Shown piece by piece: positions 1-12,900 of a stretch of DNA of 64,000 nucleotides. Origin of the DNA: Atrichornis clamosus (Eukaryota; Chordata; Aves; Passeriformes; Menuridae); assembly GCA_013400975.1 (NCBI GenBank), contig WBMZ01014048.1:62001-126000 (forward strand), in the 5' to 3' direction. Numbering within the stretch: position 1 is the first letter of the stretch; the number at the start of each line of letters is the position of its first letter. Below the pieces are notes generated by a model. It was not told the DNA's origin. It ran no database searches and saw only the letters and a list, made by a program, of their open reading frames with translations. Made by a program: the position numbers and the translations under genes.

Positions 1-3000
1 AGAGTTGTTAAAAGTACAAAGTGGAAAAGTGATGTTATTTGATGAACAGGTATCCATGCATGACACAATTACAGTGTTAGCTGTAAAAGAAAGAGTACTG
101 TATTAGCAAGACAGTCATATAGGACATATGGACAAATATGTGCATAGAAGCATGATATGGTGGATATTCCAACCATCTTATGATGAAATGCACTTTTTTT
201 TTCTTGAGAGTTATGACAGAATGTTGAATGCATCATTTGTAAGAGAAAGCAAGCACAGAGTCTTCCCACAACCTAGATGCTGGATTTTATTTGCTGAATT
301 GTATGAAATCTCTTATAATATTAACTGGAATTTGTGGTGTTATCTACTCACATTCCTGTTTCAAAGCTGCTCCAATTTGACTGTTCTTCAAAAGAAGAGA
401 AAGCACAGGTGTTTAGAGAGGGAATATAGCCCTGGAACTGTGCAGTTGCAACACTCCTGTGCAATTGTGTTGTAAAGCAGCTATAATCAGAATGAAAGCT
501 TTCTTTCCAAATGACATTGAAACCATACAGTGAAAATACACAGAAATGCTGCTGAATCCTCCAGCCACACCTGTCACATTCTCTCTCAGTCAACAAACAT
601 GAATTTTAATTATGACCATTGGGTTTGGTATTCATAGTCAAATTTCAGTATCAAAGTACCGTAGCTAGAGTACATTAATGCAGTTCTGGCAAGCAGCAAA
701 ACCCACACAGTTATTAATGAGTGTGATTCTGTCTTCCACATTACAGTAGGGCTTTATCATGCAAATTTTTACTTGTGTTAACTTTGAACTGCTTTTTAGT
801 ATAAAAAAATCAAGAATAAAAAAACTTATGCATTCCAAACATGAAACATGTATTTATAAATATAAATAACTACTTTCCAGCGTTGATGCAGCATTAATCT
901 ATAGTTTTGTAGCTATGCTTCCAACGCTAGTAGTACCCTTGCATCTCTATAAACAGGAAATTTTGTATCTAGCTCCCATTATGAGGTACTGGAGCAATAT
1001 GTCCATAAATCCTTATGGACAGAGAGCAAAATAGAGCTCCAGTGCTCGGCTGCAATCTGACAGCCTCAATAAGCCACCTGTGCTCACAAAGCAACAGGCT
1101 GACCTCAGAAATGGTTCAGTCAGGGATTCCAGACAGAAATAAAATCCAAACTCCAATGCCAAAGTCAATTATCTTCACTTTCTTAACACTACATCAGAAA
1201 GTCATCAAGTCCTTATAAAACATAATAAATTGGAATGTAAAACACACAGGTAAGAAAAAGTTCATTTTGATACAAAAAGGAAATATGTCAGACAAAATTT
1301 AGGGCTTGATCTTTCCCTGAGGCAAGACAAAGGATTTTCCTCAAAATGCTTACAATCTCATCCACACAACCTGGCATGGAGCAGGCTCCTGAGATCAAAT
1401 TCTTCCAGCTGAAAGAGGCATTTTGTGTAGAACTTCTCTGTGAAGCTTACTCTGCTCTCATGGCAAGCCATGGCATCTGGGCAATCAGTCTAAAACCACT
1501 GCCACAGCTTTCAAGGGCAACTAACCGTAATTCCCTAACATGTCCTTTTCACCAAGATATCTGTACGCAGACGTAGGAATCCGCTGACTAGACTGTGACA
1601 GCAGTCTGCGTTCAGCACTGTGAAGTCCATTTTGAACTTCACAAACAGCTAAACAGGCTCCAGAGCTGCCTGTGAGCCATCTTGTAGGTAAAGGCATGTT
1701 ATCTGAGTGGAAGACTGTAAAAGGCATGATGTCTAATTGGAACAGGTTTGAATGTTGTGTTAGGGAGCATGCTTACCATCCTCTTGAGAGATCTCTACTG
1801 AGAAAGCCCATCAAATTACGACCTAGCATAAGCAAACTTTTTTTTTCTTCCCACATCACAGGACTGTGGCCTTTCTAAGGAGGGATATAGATTGTTGAAG
1901 GAGGGCTGCAACAACACTTCCCTTGCCAGTGGGTTACATGGCAGACAGAGATTCATACCATTCCCATAAGAGGCTTGTTCCTTACTGCAGGATTGGGAAG
2001 CACCCTCCCAAATGTAAACATCACTAGAAACGTGGAAGGGTTTTGTGAAATCTGAAGGCAGGCAACCTGAATAGTAAAGAGGATTGCTGGGATAAAACCA
2101 TGCAAAGTAACTCTAGGAAACTGTTTTATATTGAAAGACCTGCAACCTCATGCTTAATGTTAAGAAGTTTTGTGATTATTAAATTCTTCTATTAAACCGC
2201 TATTTACAGGGTGGTTTTTCATATAAAATCCAATTCCATTAAAATGAAATTATTCACCAGCAAATTCAAAATTTGTAAAAAACTTGCTTTCTATTAAGAA
2301 AATCCCAAATATTTCATTTCGCATTAGCTTTTTCATTTGATCTGTGGTATTCTGTTTTGAATCAATGCAGCAGTATATACAGTTTCATTTTTTATCACTT
2401 CTTATGGAAGCTATAGTCATCACATAATATTGTAGGGATGCAAGACCTACAGTACAAGTTGGGGAATACACAACAAATAGATTAAAGGAGATACACTCCA
2501 TCAAGTAGCAGGACCCAGGGTATAGAACTGGGGTTGAAAGCATCAGACTCCAAAAGGACAACCTCCTGCTCTAAAGCAATGTAATTTAAAGGCTCGATGA
2601 CTTGTAACCAAACTAGTGGGTTGCTTTACAAATATAAAGGAAACATTTCACTTCTGGTAACACTGAACTGTATTCTTTTGGAAAAAATTTTAAAGGCTTG
2701 TTTTTGGCAAATTGATTTTCCCCTAAATTTCTGTTTAACGAGAAATTTCAAATTTTATTCCTTCTCCAGAATGAAAATAAATGCTGGATCTTCCCCTGGA
2801 ATAAGATATCCAGGAATTAGGGGCTTTCTGCCACTCATTTAGGAACTGCTCACAGAGGAAGATCCAGTGATTTTACTTCACATCTCAAAGATTTCCAACA
2901 ACTCTGTCTGCTGAAGCCTCATGGTGCAACCAGCAATTTGAAACATCTACAAAAAATTCTGTACATTTTAGGTTTGCAACAGAATCCGAAATAAAACCAG

Positions 3001-4368
3001 TTTTCAACAGAAGGTTTTTGATGAACCAGAGACCCAAAATCCTTAGAGATTTTGAATAAACCATTCAGTATATTTATTTTCAGACACCATCACACAGTCT
3101 GTTATATAGTCATATCATTTTTAAAACTTCCAAAATGCAGCAATAATTCTAATTTTTCAAATATAATTCTGTGCTGCTCCAATTATAATTCTATTCTGCT
3201 CATATACTTCACGATCTTATTTTACACATGATGTGATTAAGACAGATTAGCAGTGATCACACTATTGCAGCCTAAAGCATTTCCAATAACAGCAATCTAG
3301 AAAAATTATCATGGAAAAATGTAGTTATTCTTTGATGTTTGACAGTAAGGTTAATGTTTTCTTCTGGTAATAGTCATGTCATTGTTTATTTGCATAGTCT
3401 GTGCTACAAATACTTTGTTTACTTCTGCATGGACGTAAAACATTAATTATTCCAGCGTCTTAAACCGACTTATCAATGTTATGGTATTCAAAACTTATGA
3501 CAGCTTACCAAGCTTTCTCGTTTATAAATTATAAAAATCTATACATTATATTCTAATTACTGACATGTCCATTCTTTACGGTTAATGAAAATGGAGCAAA
3601 TATAAGCAACCTAATCTGGATATATTTTGATACTAAATTTTTTCAGAAAATTATGCTTCATAAATAAATTATTTCATTATGCCTGAGAACACACACCCTT
3701 TGTCAAAGGGATGCTTTTAATTATAACATTTATTTACTTAAAAGCTTACTTAGGAATGGATGTGACAAAACTATTTTAAAATTAATTTACTTATGGATTT
3801 TTTAAAAAGCATGGAAAGAATAACTTACAAACGTGTATTTTACGTTTATCCTAAATCTAATATTGGCCTTTAGGATCACAAAGAATTATTTGGTTTTTAT
3901 GCTACAAAATTTGCTGTGCTGAGTTACACCTATTCTCCTCTACTTTTTGTCAGGTTACCACTGCTTATCTCTTTCACAGACAGCATCTCATTAATAGAGA
4001 GTAATCGTACAAAGTTTTACAGCATTTGCATATAAAAATTTTTAAAAAGTTATTTTTGAAGACATCAGTACCTGCTATAAAAGAACATAAGCACTTTAAC
4101 TACTCTCTTTGTGATGAAAGTAGTAAAAGTACAGTTGCATGGAAATGGTTACCAAAAATTCTGCAGTGCATGTAAACAAATCCTTTCAAACTACCACATA
4201 TAATTAACTCTGTTGCTTGAAAATCTAACAGAAAGAGTCTATATCCTTTGCAAAGTCCACATGCGTGCAGCATCCTAAGCATTGCTTTTAGGAAAGTACA
4301 TGCCAACTTTTTAATTGCAACCAGACTTTAGAATAAATAAAAGGTTATTTCAAAAGCTGATCACTCAC
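1..4368. other. Gene-poor stretch, probable TMEM156 intron 1 (minus strand)
   Basis: This stretch lies immediately downstream, on the minus strand, of the splice donor that ends TMEM156 coding exon 1, so it is inferred to be intron 1 of that gene. I looked on the minus strand for a following cysteine-rich, N-glycosylation-rich TMEM156 exon and did not find a convincing one. Short open frames here lack splice signals and family resemblance. The sequence is AT-rich, with no CR1 fragment or tandem array that I recognise. Confidence 0.45.
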
Positions 4369-4468
4369 CTTCATGGATTTTGAAAAATTCAGGTAAACAC
4401 AAAATAAAGACAGTAATTATTCCTAGTACTAATCTGAAGAGTACTGGTTTTCTCAAAAGCAAGCACAT
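4369..4468 (-). CDS. TMEM156: TMEM156 first coding exon (transmembrane protein 156), partial gene
   Basis: Read on the minus strand, an ATG at 4468-4466 opens 33 codons plus one base. The exon then ends at a strong donor, with G at 4369 followed by GTGAGTGA. An in-frame TAA 20 codons upstream (4528-4526) makes this ATG the first usable one. The peptide is short and hydrophobic: VLFRLVLGIITVFILCLPEF at residues 9-28, followed by FKIHE. It aligns well with the remembered human TMEM156 N-terminus (a LLKLF...ITFILILPEYFK pattern). The segment would act as a signal peptide or membrane anchor. Position also fits, because in human TMEM156 is the minus-strand neighbour just upstream of KLHL5. Later exons lie off the left edge or were not recognised. 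TMEM156 function is poorly known. The identification rests on one short exon plus synteny. Confidence 0.72.
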
Positions 4469-5750
4469 GTCACTGAAGCACTCCCATCTAGCATAGTAGT
4501 GGTAACTTCCTTCCTGGTTCAGCTTTTAACTTTACGCAGACACTATGCAAAATAACATCTATTCATTTCCTTTTCTTATTATGACTTTCCTTTTTACTTC
4601 TCACTACATTAAGTTGCCACAGAAAGCCACATTCTGTTCTTACACTGGCATAGATGAGGATGATTCAGTTGAATATGATGAAGATAAAACCCATGTACCA
4701 CAATGAAAACAAGAGAAAAAATAAGAGAAACTATTTTATACATTTGTGGTAGTTTTGCTTTAAGAACTCCCTAATAACCACTTTCATACACCTTCTAAAC
4801 AGTAAATTAATTATCTTTGTGAAGGAATTTTGTTCTCATTTGACCAAGATTTTTAAAAAATGAGTCAAGCCCTCATTATAAAAATGAGTCAGAACCACAT
4901 GAGTCAGTTACGGAGATCTTATTGTTTTATTTATATACATATGCATGGGGCTAGGTGAAAGATAATGTTATGTAATAGAGGATCTTTCAGACTTTGCTAG
5001 ACTATTAATTTGATCGTTACAATCTAGTTTTTGATCTGGCAATAAGTGATATACAGTGAACTGAGTATGAGTTGTTCATATTATCATTGCTGCTGTATTC
5101 GTGAAAGATGACAGATGTGTCGCCAATCTGTCGAGTGTCTTCAGTGTGTATTTAACTATTCTTTACACCACAAGAAGACTGGATAGAGCCATTGCTATTT
5201 CTATCATCATAGTCACAATTTTTCAGCTAAACTTTCCAATTTAAAAAGTGAGCATTTTTCAGTTAAAAAAGTGAAGTATTTAATTTTGACAACCAGCATG
5301 ATATTCTATAAATTCTTCTTCTAGATGAGACCACAAAGAACATTTCTGAAACGTTCTGAATAAAAGTACTCTGAATAATGCATATGAAAAAACAAACAAC
5401 TTGACTCAAATATAGAGTATATACAGTCTAAAGGATTTCATTAATTCAGAAAGCTGTCCTCTGATGTATTTTTCACACCATCCATTAAAGATTGAGTACT
5501 ACCCAAAAGAAGCAATACTGTTGAAATTAAAATAAGAAATGCCCTGCAAACTTGAAATGCTCTTCTTGTCATCTAGTTATCTCAGAAGATGAGTAAGGCA
5601 AGTGGAAACAAATACAGTATTCATTCTATAGAAAGAGTCCTAATGAAGCTGTAGTGAATATACATTTATTAATATGATATTTTAAATGTAGCACTTTCAT
5701 GCAATGAAAGCAATGAAATCAAAGCAAAATGAACTCTGATTTTTTAAAAA

Positions 5751-5792
5751 ATATGGTATATTATAGAAGTAATATGGTATATTATAGAAGTA
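5751..5792. repeat. Two-copy 21-base tandem duplication
   Basis: The unit at 5751-5771 (beginning ATATGGTATATTATAG) is repeated exactly at 5772-5792. It is a local AT-rich duplication in the TMEM156-KLHL5 spacer. The copy number may vary between individuals because the two units are identical. Confidence 0.9.
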
Positions 5793-5860
5793 ATAGGATA
5801 CAAAAAATCATAGGTATGAATTTAAAAAGTAAAACAGTATGCAGTTTATGTCATCCATTA

Positions 5861-5894
5861 GCAAATTAGCTCTACTTTGTTTTTGCTAATTTGC
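5861..5894. repeat. Inverted repeat, 10-base arms with 14-base loop
   Basis: GCAAATTAGC at 5861-5870 is the exact reverse complement of GCTAATTTGC at 5885-5894. It is AT-rich and short, so it may be chance. No mobile-element features flank it. Confidence 0.7.
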
Positions 5895-6949
5895 ACTGCT
5901 CCTTAAGTATCTTTTGTATCAGTTACTTATATTTTCCTATTTTCAAGGTTGCATGGTGTTCACTCATCCTGTCTGCCCAGAAGGAATGGAGAAAATACTG
6001 GAAAAAAGCAGGAGGACTTTTCAAGTACTATGTATATCTGTCACTTTCTGATACAGTCAGAGCGCCATCGCTGTTTGTAGTGCCCAAGGTCAGAACAGAA
6101 ATTGCCCTATAGGATCCCACCCAAGCTCAGGCTGATTATAGTATTGGCCTGTGGAATATGCTGAACTTCAGACTCTACAAAAGGTGGTTTCCAAGAACTC
6201 TGCAGTAAGGAGATGGGTAATATCTATTTTAGGGCTATTGTGATGGCAAATTTTAGTTTTGTTTCTGAGTTCAGAGGGCCCATGTATGATCTGTCTGCGC
6301 ATCCTCCAGGGATACCATAAGTTTTAGACGCTGCTACCCTCAGGCTGTTCTCGTGTCTGTGTGTGTGGCCTGGCCACACAACAACCTGCAAAAAATGAGC
6401 TTTATTTCCTGGGGACACACTTCCCTCCACCTAGCTAGTAATTTTTACACACCTGGAACAATTAGTACCTTTGAAAACCCTATCCTTCAGTTAAGTTTGG
6501 TTAAAAGCAGCTCAGTCGTTTACAGCCGGCCGAGAAGAGAACTGTCAGACAGGCGAAGCACACAGCCACGCAGGCCATATTTCCGTGCAGAATGAGGGAC
6601 AGCAAGTGCTATGTACCCCATTACTGCATCAAACCTGCACCGCCATGCCTCAGCAATGGTCTCCTGCACCCTTAAATCAGTTTTAGCAGCTGGAGGTGCA
6701 TCTGGCTGTCACACAGTCTATTAATTTGGAAATTTATTCCACTCTGGATGGCAGCGGTTAGTGTAAGGCATTGCGGGACGAGGGCAGGAAAGGCTGCCTG
6801 TGTTTGCACATGAAGCGGTGAGGAGCGGCTGCCTCAGCATCACAAGAGGACAAGGTCCTGAGAGGAGCGTAAAGGCTGTGGTGTGTATTATCGCAGTTTT
6901 ATTTCTGTTAAATGGGGGAGCGGGCAGCTATGGAAATGTTTGGCTTCGT

Positions 6950-7800
6950 GCTTTTGGAAGACAGGCAAGGGCACCCACGGACCGGACGAAGTGGACACCG
7001 CCTCCTGTGCCGCTTCCCCTGCCCCTGCGGCGGCGGACGCTCAGCACGGGAGGCGCCACAGCCTGAGGGAGGCGCCACTCCCGCCCTGCCACGCGTGGCC
7101 ACGCGCCGCTCCCGCCCCAGGGCGGGGGGCGGGGCCGGGACTGAGAGAGGCGCTTCCCGGTCAGGCCCCGCCCCCGTGCCTGGCCCCGCCCCTCCCCGGG
7201 CCGTCGCGCGCAGGGAGGGGTCGGAGAGGGGCCGCGGGGACGCGACAGCGCCGGGCGGGAGCGCCCAGTGCCCGCGGCTCCCGGCGGAGAGGGAGCGCTG
7301 GCGGCCGCCGGACGCGGGGGGAGGAGAAGGGACGGGAGGGGACGGGAGAGCGCGCGGGGGCCTCCCTTGCGATATTTTCCTTTCCCCGCCCCCTCCCAGC
7401 CGCGCCCCCTTCCCGGACCGTGAGAGGTGAGAAGGGCGGCCGAGGCTCGGCAGCTAGGGGAGGGGGCTCGCGGCTGCCGCGAGGGGGAGGAGAAAGCGAG
7501 GAGGAGGAGGAGGGCGGCGAGGGCCAGCACCAGCGAAGGGTGGGGGCGGGCGGCCCTCCCTTCCCTCGCCGCCGCCGGGCTCCCTCCTGCCGGCCGGCTG
7601 CGGAGAGCGGCTGCGGCCGCCGCCCCCGGGAGCTCCGGTGCCCGGTGCCCGGGCTGAGCGGGACCGGGCGGGAGCCGCGGTGATCGGCGGGGAAGTGCCG
7701 GCGCTCGTCCGAGCGGGGCGGGGCGGGGGTGGCGGGGCGGGACACGGCGCGGGGTCCGGTACCGCCGCCCCGAGCAGCCCCCGTGGCCGGCTTGGTTCAA
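6950..7800 (+). promoter_or_regulatory. KLHL5: CpG island, likely KLHL5 promoter and 5' non-coding exon
   Basis: This is the only long GC- and CpG-dense block in the window, about 850 bases in otherwise AT-rich DNA. It contains several GC boxes: GGGGCGGGGCC at about 7127-7137, two copies of CCCCGCCC at about 7166-7191, and repeated GGGGCGG at 7713-7740. It also has an exact palindrome, CCACGCGTGG, at 7089-7098. There is no obvious TATA box, as expected for a CpG-island promoter. A strong splice donor, GAGAG|GTGAGA, sits at 7426/7427 and could end a 5' untranslated exon that splices to the acceptor before the first coding exon (23990/23991). A weaker alternative donor, CTG|GTAAAA, lies at about 7821. 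The assignment to KLHL5 follows from its position upstream on the plus strand. The several long open frames here, on both strands, are composition artefacts. Confidence 0.72.
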
Positions 7801-9430
7801 AGCGTTCAGAGCGGAGACCTGGTAAAAGTGCAGTCAACGCAGCCCTCGGGGACTTGCCCCTGTGCCTTTTAACCTTGACCATCACAGTATGAAATAGAGG
7901 AAAACTATTTTTTTTTCTTATTTTGAGACTGGTCGAGCAGATTAGAGAGAGACTGACTGCCAACTCACTGACATGGGGAACGGCATTATTATATAGGGAA
8001 CAAAAAGAAGTGTTGAACATCAAACAGCTGCTGATTGTATATATTACTGGTTTATATTTTTCTTTAAAGCGTTTTTGTGGCTTCGAGTTTTGAACTCGGA
8101 CTGTGTGAGCAGCGGGGCAGCCCGGCTCGTAGTCGGCTGTTTGGGCAGTAATGTCAGAACAGTAAAAACGGAAGGCTTGGCTTTGTTCCTTTCTCTTACT
8201 TAAAAGTTAATGATGAAATTATATGAGCTAAACTCCAAAGACAGTCATCTTTTCAAGAAAAAAATATTGCTCAGGTCTTTTATGAGTGTGATCAGGCATA
8301 AAAATTTGAACTCATGGTTATGTTGATGTAGCTTTTGTATCTAGACAAACTCTATGTCTTGTAGGGGTGGATCCTTTTTAAAAACAGATCACAAGATGTA
8401 TTTTCATGAGCAGTTCATGAATTTTGCCAGAAACAATCTGATAATTTCTCATAAAGGTATTTTTGCCTGAGAATTTCCAGAGGTGTGTGTGGATTAATAC
8501 TTTTTTTTTTTAAGCAAAAAAACAAGCACCTTGTTCTTGAAATTCATCGGTGCATTCCTGATAAGACAGACTGTGTTCCCATCTTGCATTTTTCCCATTT
8601 CCCTCTTGCTGAACAATGCTAGGGAGTATAAACCAGAATAAACCCACAATAATAATAATAAATAATGACCATAATCTGAGTCAAATGGTGTTTTCCTCTG
8701 CCATGTGTCAACTTAATTGAACCATTCCTCAGTTATATCCTTGGGATGGGCAGGTCCACTACCACAGGGAGCATATTTACATCATAGCAATAGACTAACA
8801 CATCGTGTTTCACAGAAATGCAATGACTGCTAATTTAAAATACAAAAGAATTCGAGTGAAGATGAAGAAAATCTTCCATTAGACCATTATGATCAAACAG
8901 TAATTGCAAGCTGTTGCTAACAATTACAACTCATATTGGTGGACTTGGTCCAGCTCTCTGGACTTTTGTATCACCCATGCTTTTAAAAAGATTATTCTTT
9001 GCTTATGTTGATGTCTTGTGGTTTTGTTGCTATCATTCAATGTTTCATGATATTGATTACCTAATCAGACATAACATGACCCAATAATGAAAGTTTCTAC
9101 AGCTCTTAAGAAATGACAGTGTGATTTTACATTTTCCTTACAGAATTACTGTTTCCTTTTCCCACAGCAATTATATATTATTTGTCTATGTGGCCTTAAA
9201 AAACGATCTTATGAGAGAGATGAGGTTATGTGCTCCAGATGCAAGAATAACGTGGTATTATCATTCAGAGAGCTGGAAGGTTCTTAAAGGTAGTAAGAAA
9301 GAAGAGACCATGAGAGGTCAAATATTAGGTATCATATTATGCATGCAGGTATCATGTAAAGCTACTTTCTTTCACTCCAAAGTGCATAGAGTAATTTGTT
9401 TGGTGCCAAGCCAAAAGGAGACACATACTA
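7801..9430. other. Probable KLHL5 5' intron sequence, no gene seen
   Basis: This is AT-rich sequence between the CpG island and the second GC-rich block. It holds a short (AAT)n run at 8648-8666. I see no exon, CR1 fragment or RNA gene. Confidence 0.5.
8648..8666. repeat. Short (AAT)n microsatellite
   Basis: About six AAT units occur in a row, with one interruption. This is a simple sequence repeat with no other features. Confidence 0.85.
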
Positions 9431-9990
9431 TTTTGTAGCGGCGGGGGCAAGATGGGTCAGAAGCCGCAACCTTCTGAAAGCGTCCCCGGCTGAGTCGGAT
9501 CGCTCCGGAGGCCGCTTCCCCGAGGCACATGCTCGCACGCACACACGCTCGCAGGATTTTCTTAGGGCACGTCGGTGGTAGAGGAATGGGGGAGAGGTCT
9601 TCTCGTGGGTTCCGCAGGGAGGGCTGTAGTGCCAGCAGCCACGCGAAGGGTCCAGAGGAAAAGACGGGGAGAGCACGCAGGGCTCAAGGTGAAATACAGG
9701 GGTGGAGAGAGCATCAGGGCCAGGGGGGTGAGGGCACAGGGGCAGCACAGAGGTGATGTGAGGGCCAGGGAGTCAATGAAGGAACACCAAGGGAGGGACT
9801 ACAGGGTAAGGGCCAATGGAGGAACAGGGAGAGGAGAAGGTTCTGGCAAGGAACACGTATAAGGGAGAAAAGGGGCAGGGAGCCCAACGGGCCAATTAGA
9901 GAACCAAACTGGGGTACATTTGCAGAAGGCAGGTGAGGGATCCTAGAAGAGGCACCTTTCCTCCCCCTAACTGGGGAGGTGAACTAGGAG
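9430..9990. other. CpG-dense and G-rich block of unknown nature
   Basis: GC content rises abruptly at about 9438. Sixteen CpG dinucleotides fall between 9439 and 9574, after which the block becomes a purine- and G-rich stretch to about 9990. Possible explanations are an alternative KLHL5 promoter or first exon, or an inserted repeat. A donor-like site, GGCAG|GTGAGG, lies at 9932/9933. There are no clear terminal repeats or poly(A) tail to mark an insertion. An ATG at about 9452 opens only a 13-codon frame, and other open frames crossing it resemble no protein I know. Confidence 0.4.
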
Positions 9991-12900
9991 GCTTCCCTCC
10001 AAGGGGCAAGTGTGGTTGAAGTGATCGGCCTTGCAGCCTCCACACTATTTCAGCAGGTTAGATTTTTTAAGTAGAGGTCTTTGGTGGGAAAATTTTTAGT
10101 GGCCTGTAGATAGGAAAGGGTTAAGAACCACTGTAACAGTAAGTGTGAATTTTTATAGAGCTGCTCCATTTAGGGGAGTATGTTTAGTGGCGGTACTTGG
10201 CTTTATTCACCAAAGCAGTCAGTGTTATTCTTCGGCAACAGTGTTCAGCTTAAGTGCTTTGTGTGGCAGATTCATTCTTCACTGCTTTTCCCGTCATGGA
10301 AGGGAATTGAAGATAAGGGAGAAAATGGACTAAGGTTTTGTTGGTTTGGGGTTTTTTTAAGAGATACTGTCTTGTAACCCAGTGTTTCTTGAGAGTTTAT
10401 GTATTCACATTTCATATGAATTTCCCCTCTCTTTTTTGAGTCTTTGATGTATGTAACTTGAAGTTGTGGAAGGAACTGAGGTGACTGTTGTGCAGTGACA
10501 CACTTTTATCATCTTCCTATCAGAAAGTGTAGGAATCACAAAACAAATTGAAGGAAGTTCTGTCTGAATAGAGTAAGGGATCTGCTTTTGAGATTATTCC
10601 TTTTCTTTTTTTTTTTTCCAGATGGATAGTTCTTACTTGTTTGTGTTGTTATTTTTCTGCCTCTAGATTTTTTCTGCTACCTCAGTATTTTTGGAAAGAG
10701 GAAGACAAATGGAACTACATGATTCTTTGAACAACTAGAGATGATTCCAGTGTTATAGGTAATTATTTTATTTACTCAATTCTAACAGTACGTTATGCTA
10801 CAAGGAACATGATTTTAGCCCGCAAGGGTACTGGATCTTCCTTATACCTGAAATGTCATCATTTTTTCTGTGTTATATTACACATCTTGTAAGGGCTTCT
10901 TTCTGGCAAGTGTACATAAGCAGGAATGACTTTGTTCTTGTGGGCTTCACATGCTAGTGTTTGGACCATTTTTATGTGGTTTCATCACTTCTGCTCTTTA
11001 TCAAAGCATGCTTTATTGAACACTGTCAGCATTACTGTAAAGTTCAATTTTGATCTTTTCAAAATGCATGAGAAGCCTTTGAATCTTTTAATCATTATAG
11101 GAAAAACAGGAAAATTGATACTGAGTCTGTTAGAGAAAATACTTCTTTGTAGAAATTCTTATGAATAAAAGCCCACCAAATGCACAATCAAATCTCATTA
11201 TTCCAATAATACTGACTGGCTTTTACTTTATTTCATATTTTTAGTAGGAAAGTAGTAAGACTGTTCTAAGCAAAAGTAATTTTCAAAGGGAATTGCTTTG
11301 ACTTTTGCACAAAGCAAAGGGATAAAAGAGTGTTGAAAACATGAATACATCAGGAATCTAACTTTATGGGACCTACCTGTAAAGTAAAATACTGCTGAAA
11401 AATTAGTGCTAAGGATGACAAAAGCAGTCCAATTAATTTAGAAATACTAGATTTTGCTAAAGTGAAAAAATCTGCTTTCTTGACTGTGAGATCCCTCTGC
11501 TTTGGGAATGTTGATAAAGAAACGAACTCATTTAGAATTTAGTCATCTTGTGATACAAATACAGAAGAGAGATGGTCTTTCTCCCTGTTCATGTCATCAT
11601 GTGTCACATTGTTTCCCTCCTCAGTCAGTCCATATCCTTGTTGGTATCTTCTGCCATAGATGACATCAACACCTTTCTGAGCTTTAAAAATTATTAGAAC
11701 TGCTAAGGTTCCTCAGAAATTTCTTTGTGAACAGACATTGTGTTTTCACTATTTTGCAGTAGTTAAAAATGTAGTAGCTCCACCTACCAAAATAGCCAAC
11801 CTCTTCCAGGTTGTCAGAATTTTTAGACTTGACCTTCATCCTTTCTGTAGTGGTCATGAAAGTTAAAAAGAATTTGAATCAAATGCCAAAATATACTCCA
11901 AAGAGAAGGAACTGAAAAGGTGGATCACTGAAAAGGTGGGATATATCTTTATTCCTGTCTTACTGCAAGGTAGAATGGCTAATTATCAGGCAGACGTGCT
12001 GGTTAATAATTATGTCTTATGGACTCTTCTGGCATTTTCCCAGAGGACAAATTTCTGTAAAGTATTTATTTCAATCTGTTCAGAGGAATACTTTGCCAAT
12101 TAATTACCTCTGCTGGCAATTCTAAGTGCAACTGATGCTAAAAATCCTGATGTCTTCCATAACAAGAGAATATACTTTGAAGAAGAATTTTAAAGTAACA
12201 GCTTAGATTCTTCCAAGGGCATCTATCAGATTTTTGGAGTTAATGGAAAATGGTTTATAAAATTGTACAGGATGTTTTTGTAAAACAGTGAAATTCAAAG
12301 TAGAGTGAGCACTGGCTTCATTTCTTTGAAAATGTGTGTTGATAGACTTGTCTCACTGCCTTAGCTGATACTTTTGTCAAAATAGCAAATAAAAATTGTA
12401 TTGACTCTATTGAAAAGAGCTTAATTTAAAACTTAATAAGGGATAATGATGATATGATCTGTCTAGAACAGATTTGAGTTGATTTGGGTGGAAGCAGTAT
12501 CATTCAAATATACAAGTATACAAATAAAAATGTTCACACCATTCTTGAATTTACTATAGCCTCAATCTCAGCCAACAGAACTTACCAAAATCAGGCTAAA
12601 GTATAGCCTTAAAACAGATTAAATATTCACAGCACCTGACTGTGTCATATGATACATATTCATAGTGTAGAGTAAGACAAGATTCAAGTCCGTAGAAGTT
12701 TACTAACCTGAACTGTAAAGAATACAAATAGTCAAATGGCTGAATCAGCAAATTAATTGAAAGTTTACAAGTAGCGTGTATGTGGTGAGGAGATGTAGGA
12801 GAAGCTCACAGGAAGATGAGATTTCTGTCAGTGGTTTTGATCACTGGATTGTTTGCAAGCAAGTTCTTACTTGTTACCAGAGTAGACATTTTATGTTGGC

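Larger units (their letters stand above)
4469..6940. other. Intergenic spacer between divergent TMEM156 and KLHL5
   Basis: About 2.5 kb separates the TMEM156 start codon from the KLHL5 CpG island. It holds the TMEM156 5' untranslated region and promoter, whose exact start I cannot place; no CpG island is associated with that side. The left part is AT-rich and GC content rises towards 6500-6900. It contains a two-copy 21-base tandem repeat and a 10-base inverted repeat, listed separately. Small open frames at 5891-6112 and 6224-6595 show no recognisable protein. Confidence 0.5.

Noticed and set aside
1015..1220. Minus-strand open sequence that might be TMEM156 exon 2
   Set aside because: The translated sequence has no resemblance to the cysteine- and N-glycosylation-rich part of TMEM156, and the flanking splice sites are not convincing.
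6883..8023. Long open frames of 172-290 codons on both strands across the CpG island
   Set aside because: They overlap each other in several frames, are dominated by Pro, Arg, Gly and Ala, and follow directly from high GC content with few stop codons. None has a recognisable domain.
9452..9493. Short ATG frame (MGQKPQPSESVPG) in the second CpG block
   Set aside because: It is only 13 codons long and unlike any known protein start; it is kept only as part of the unexplained GC-rich block.
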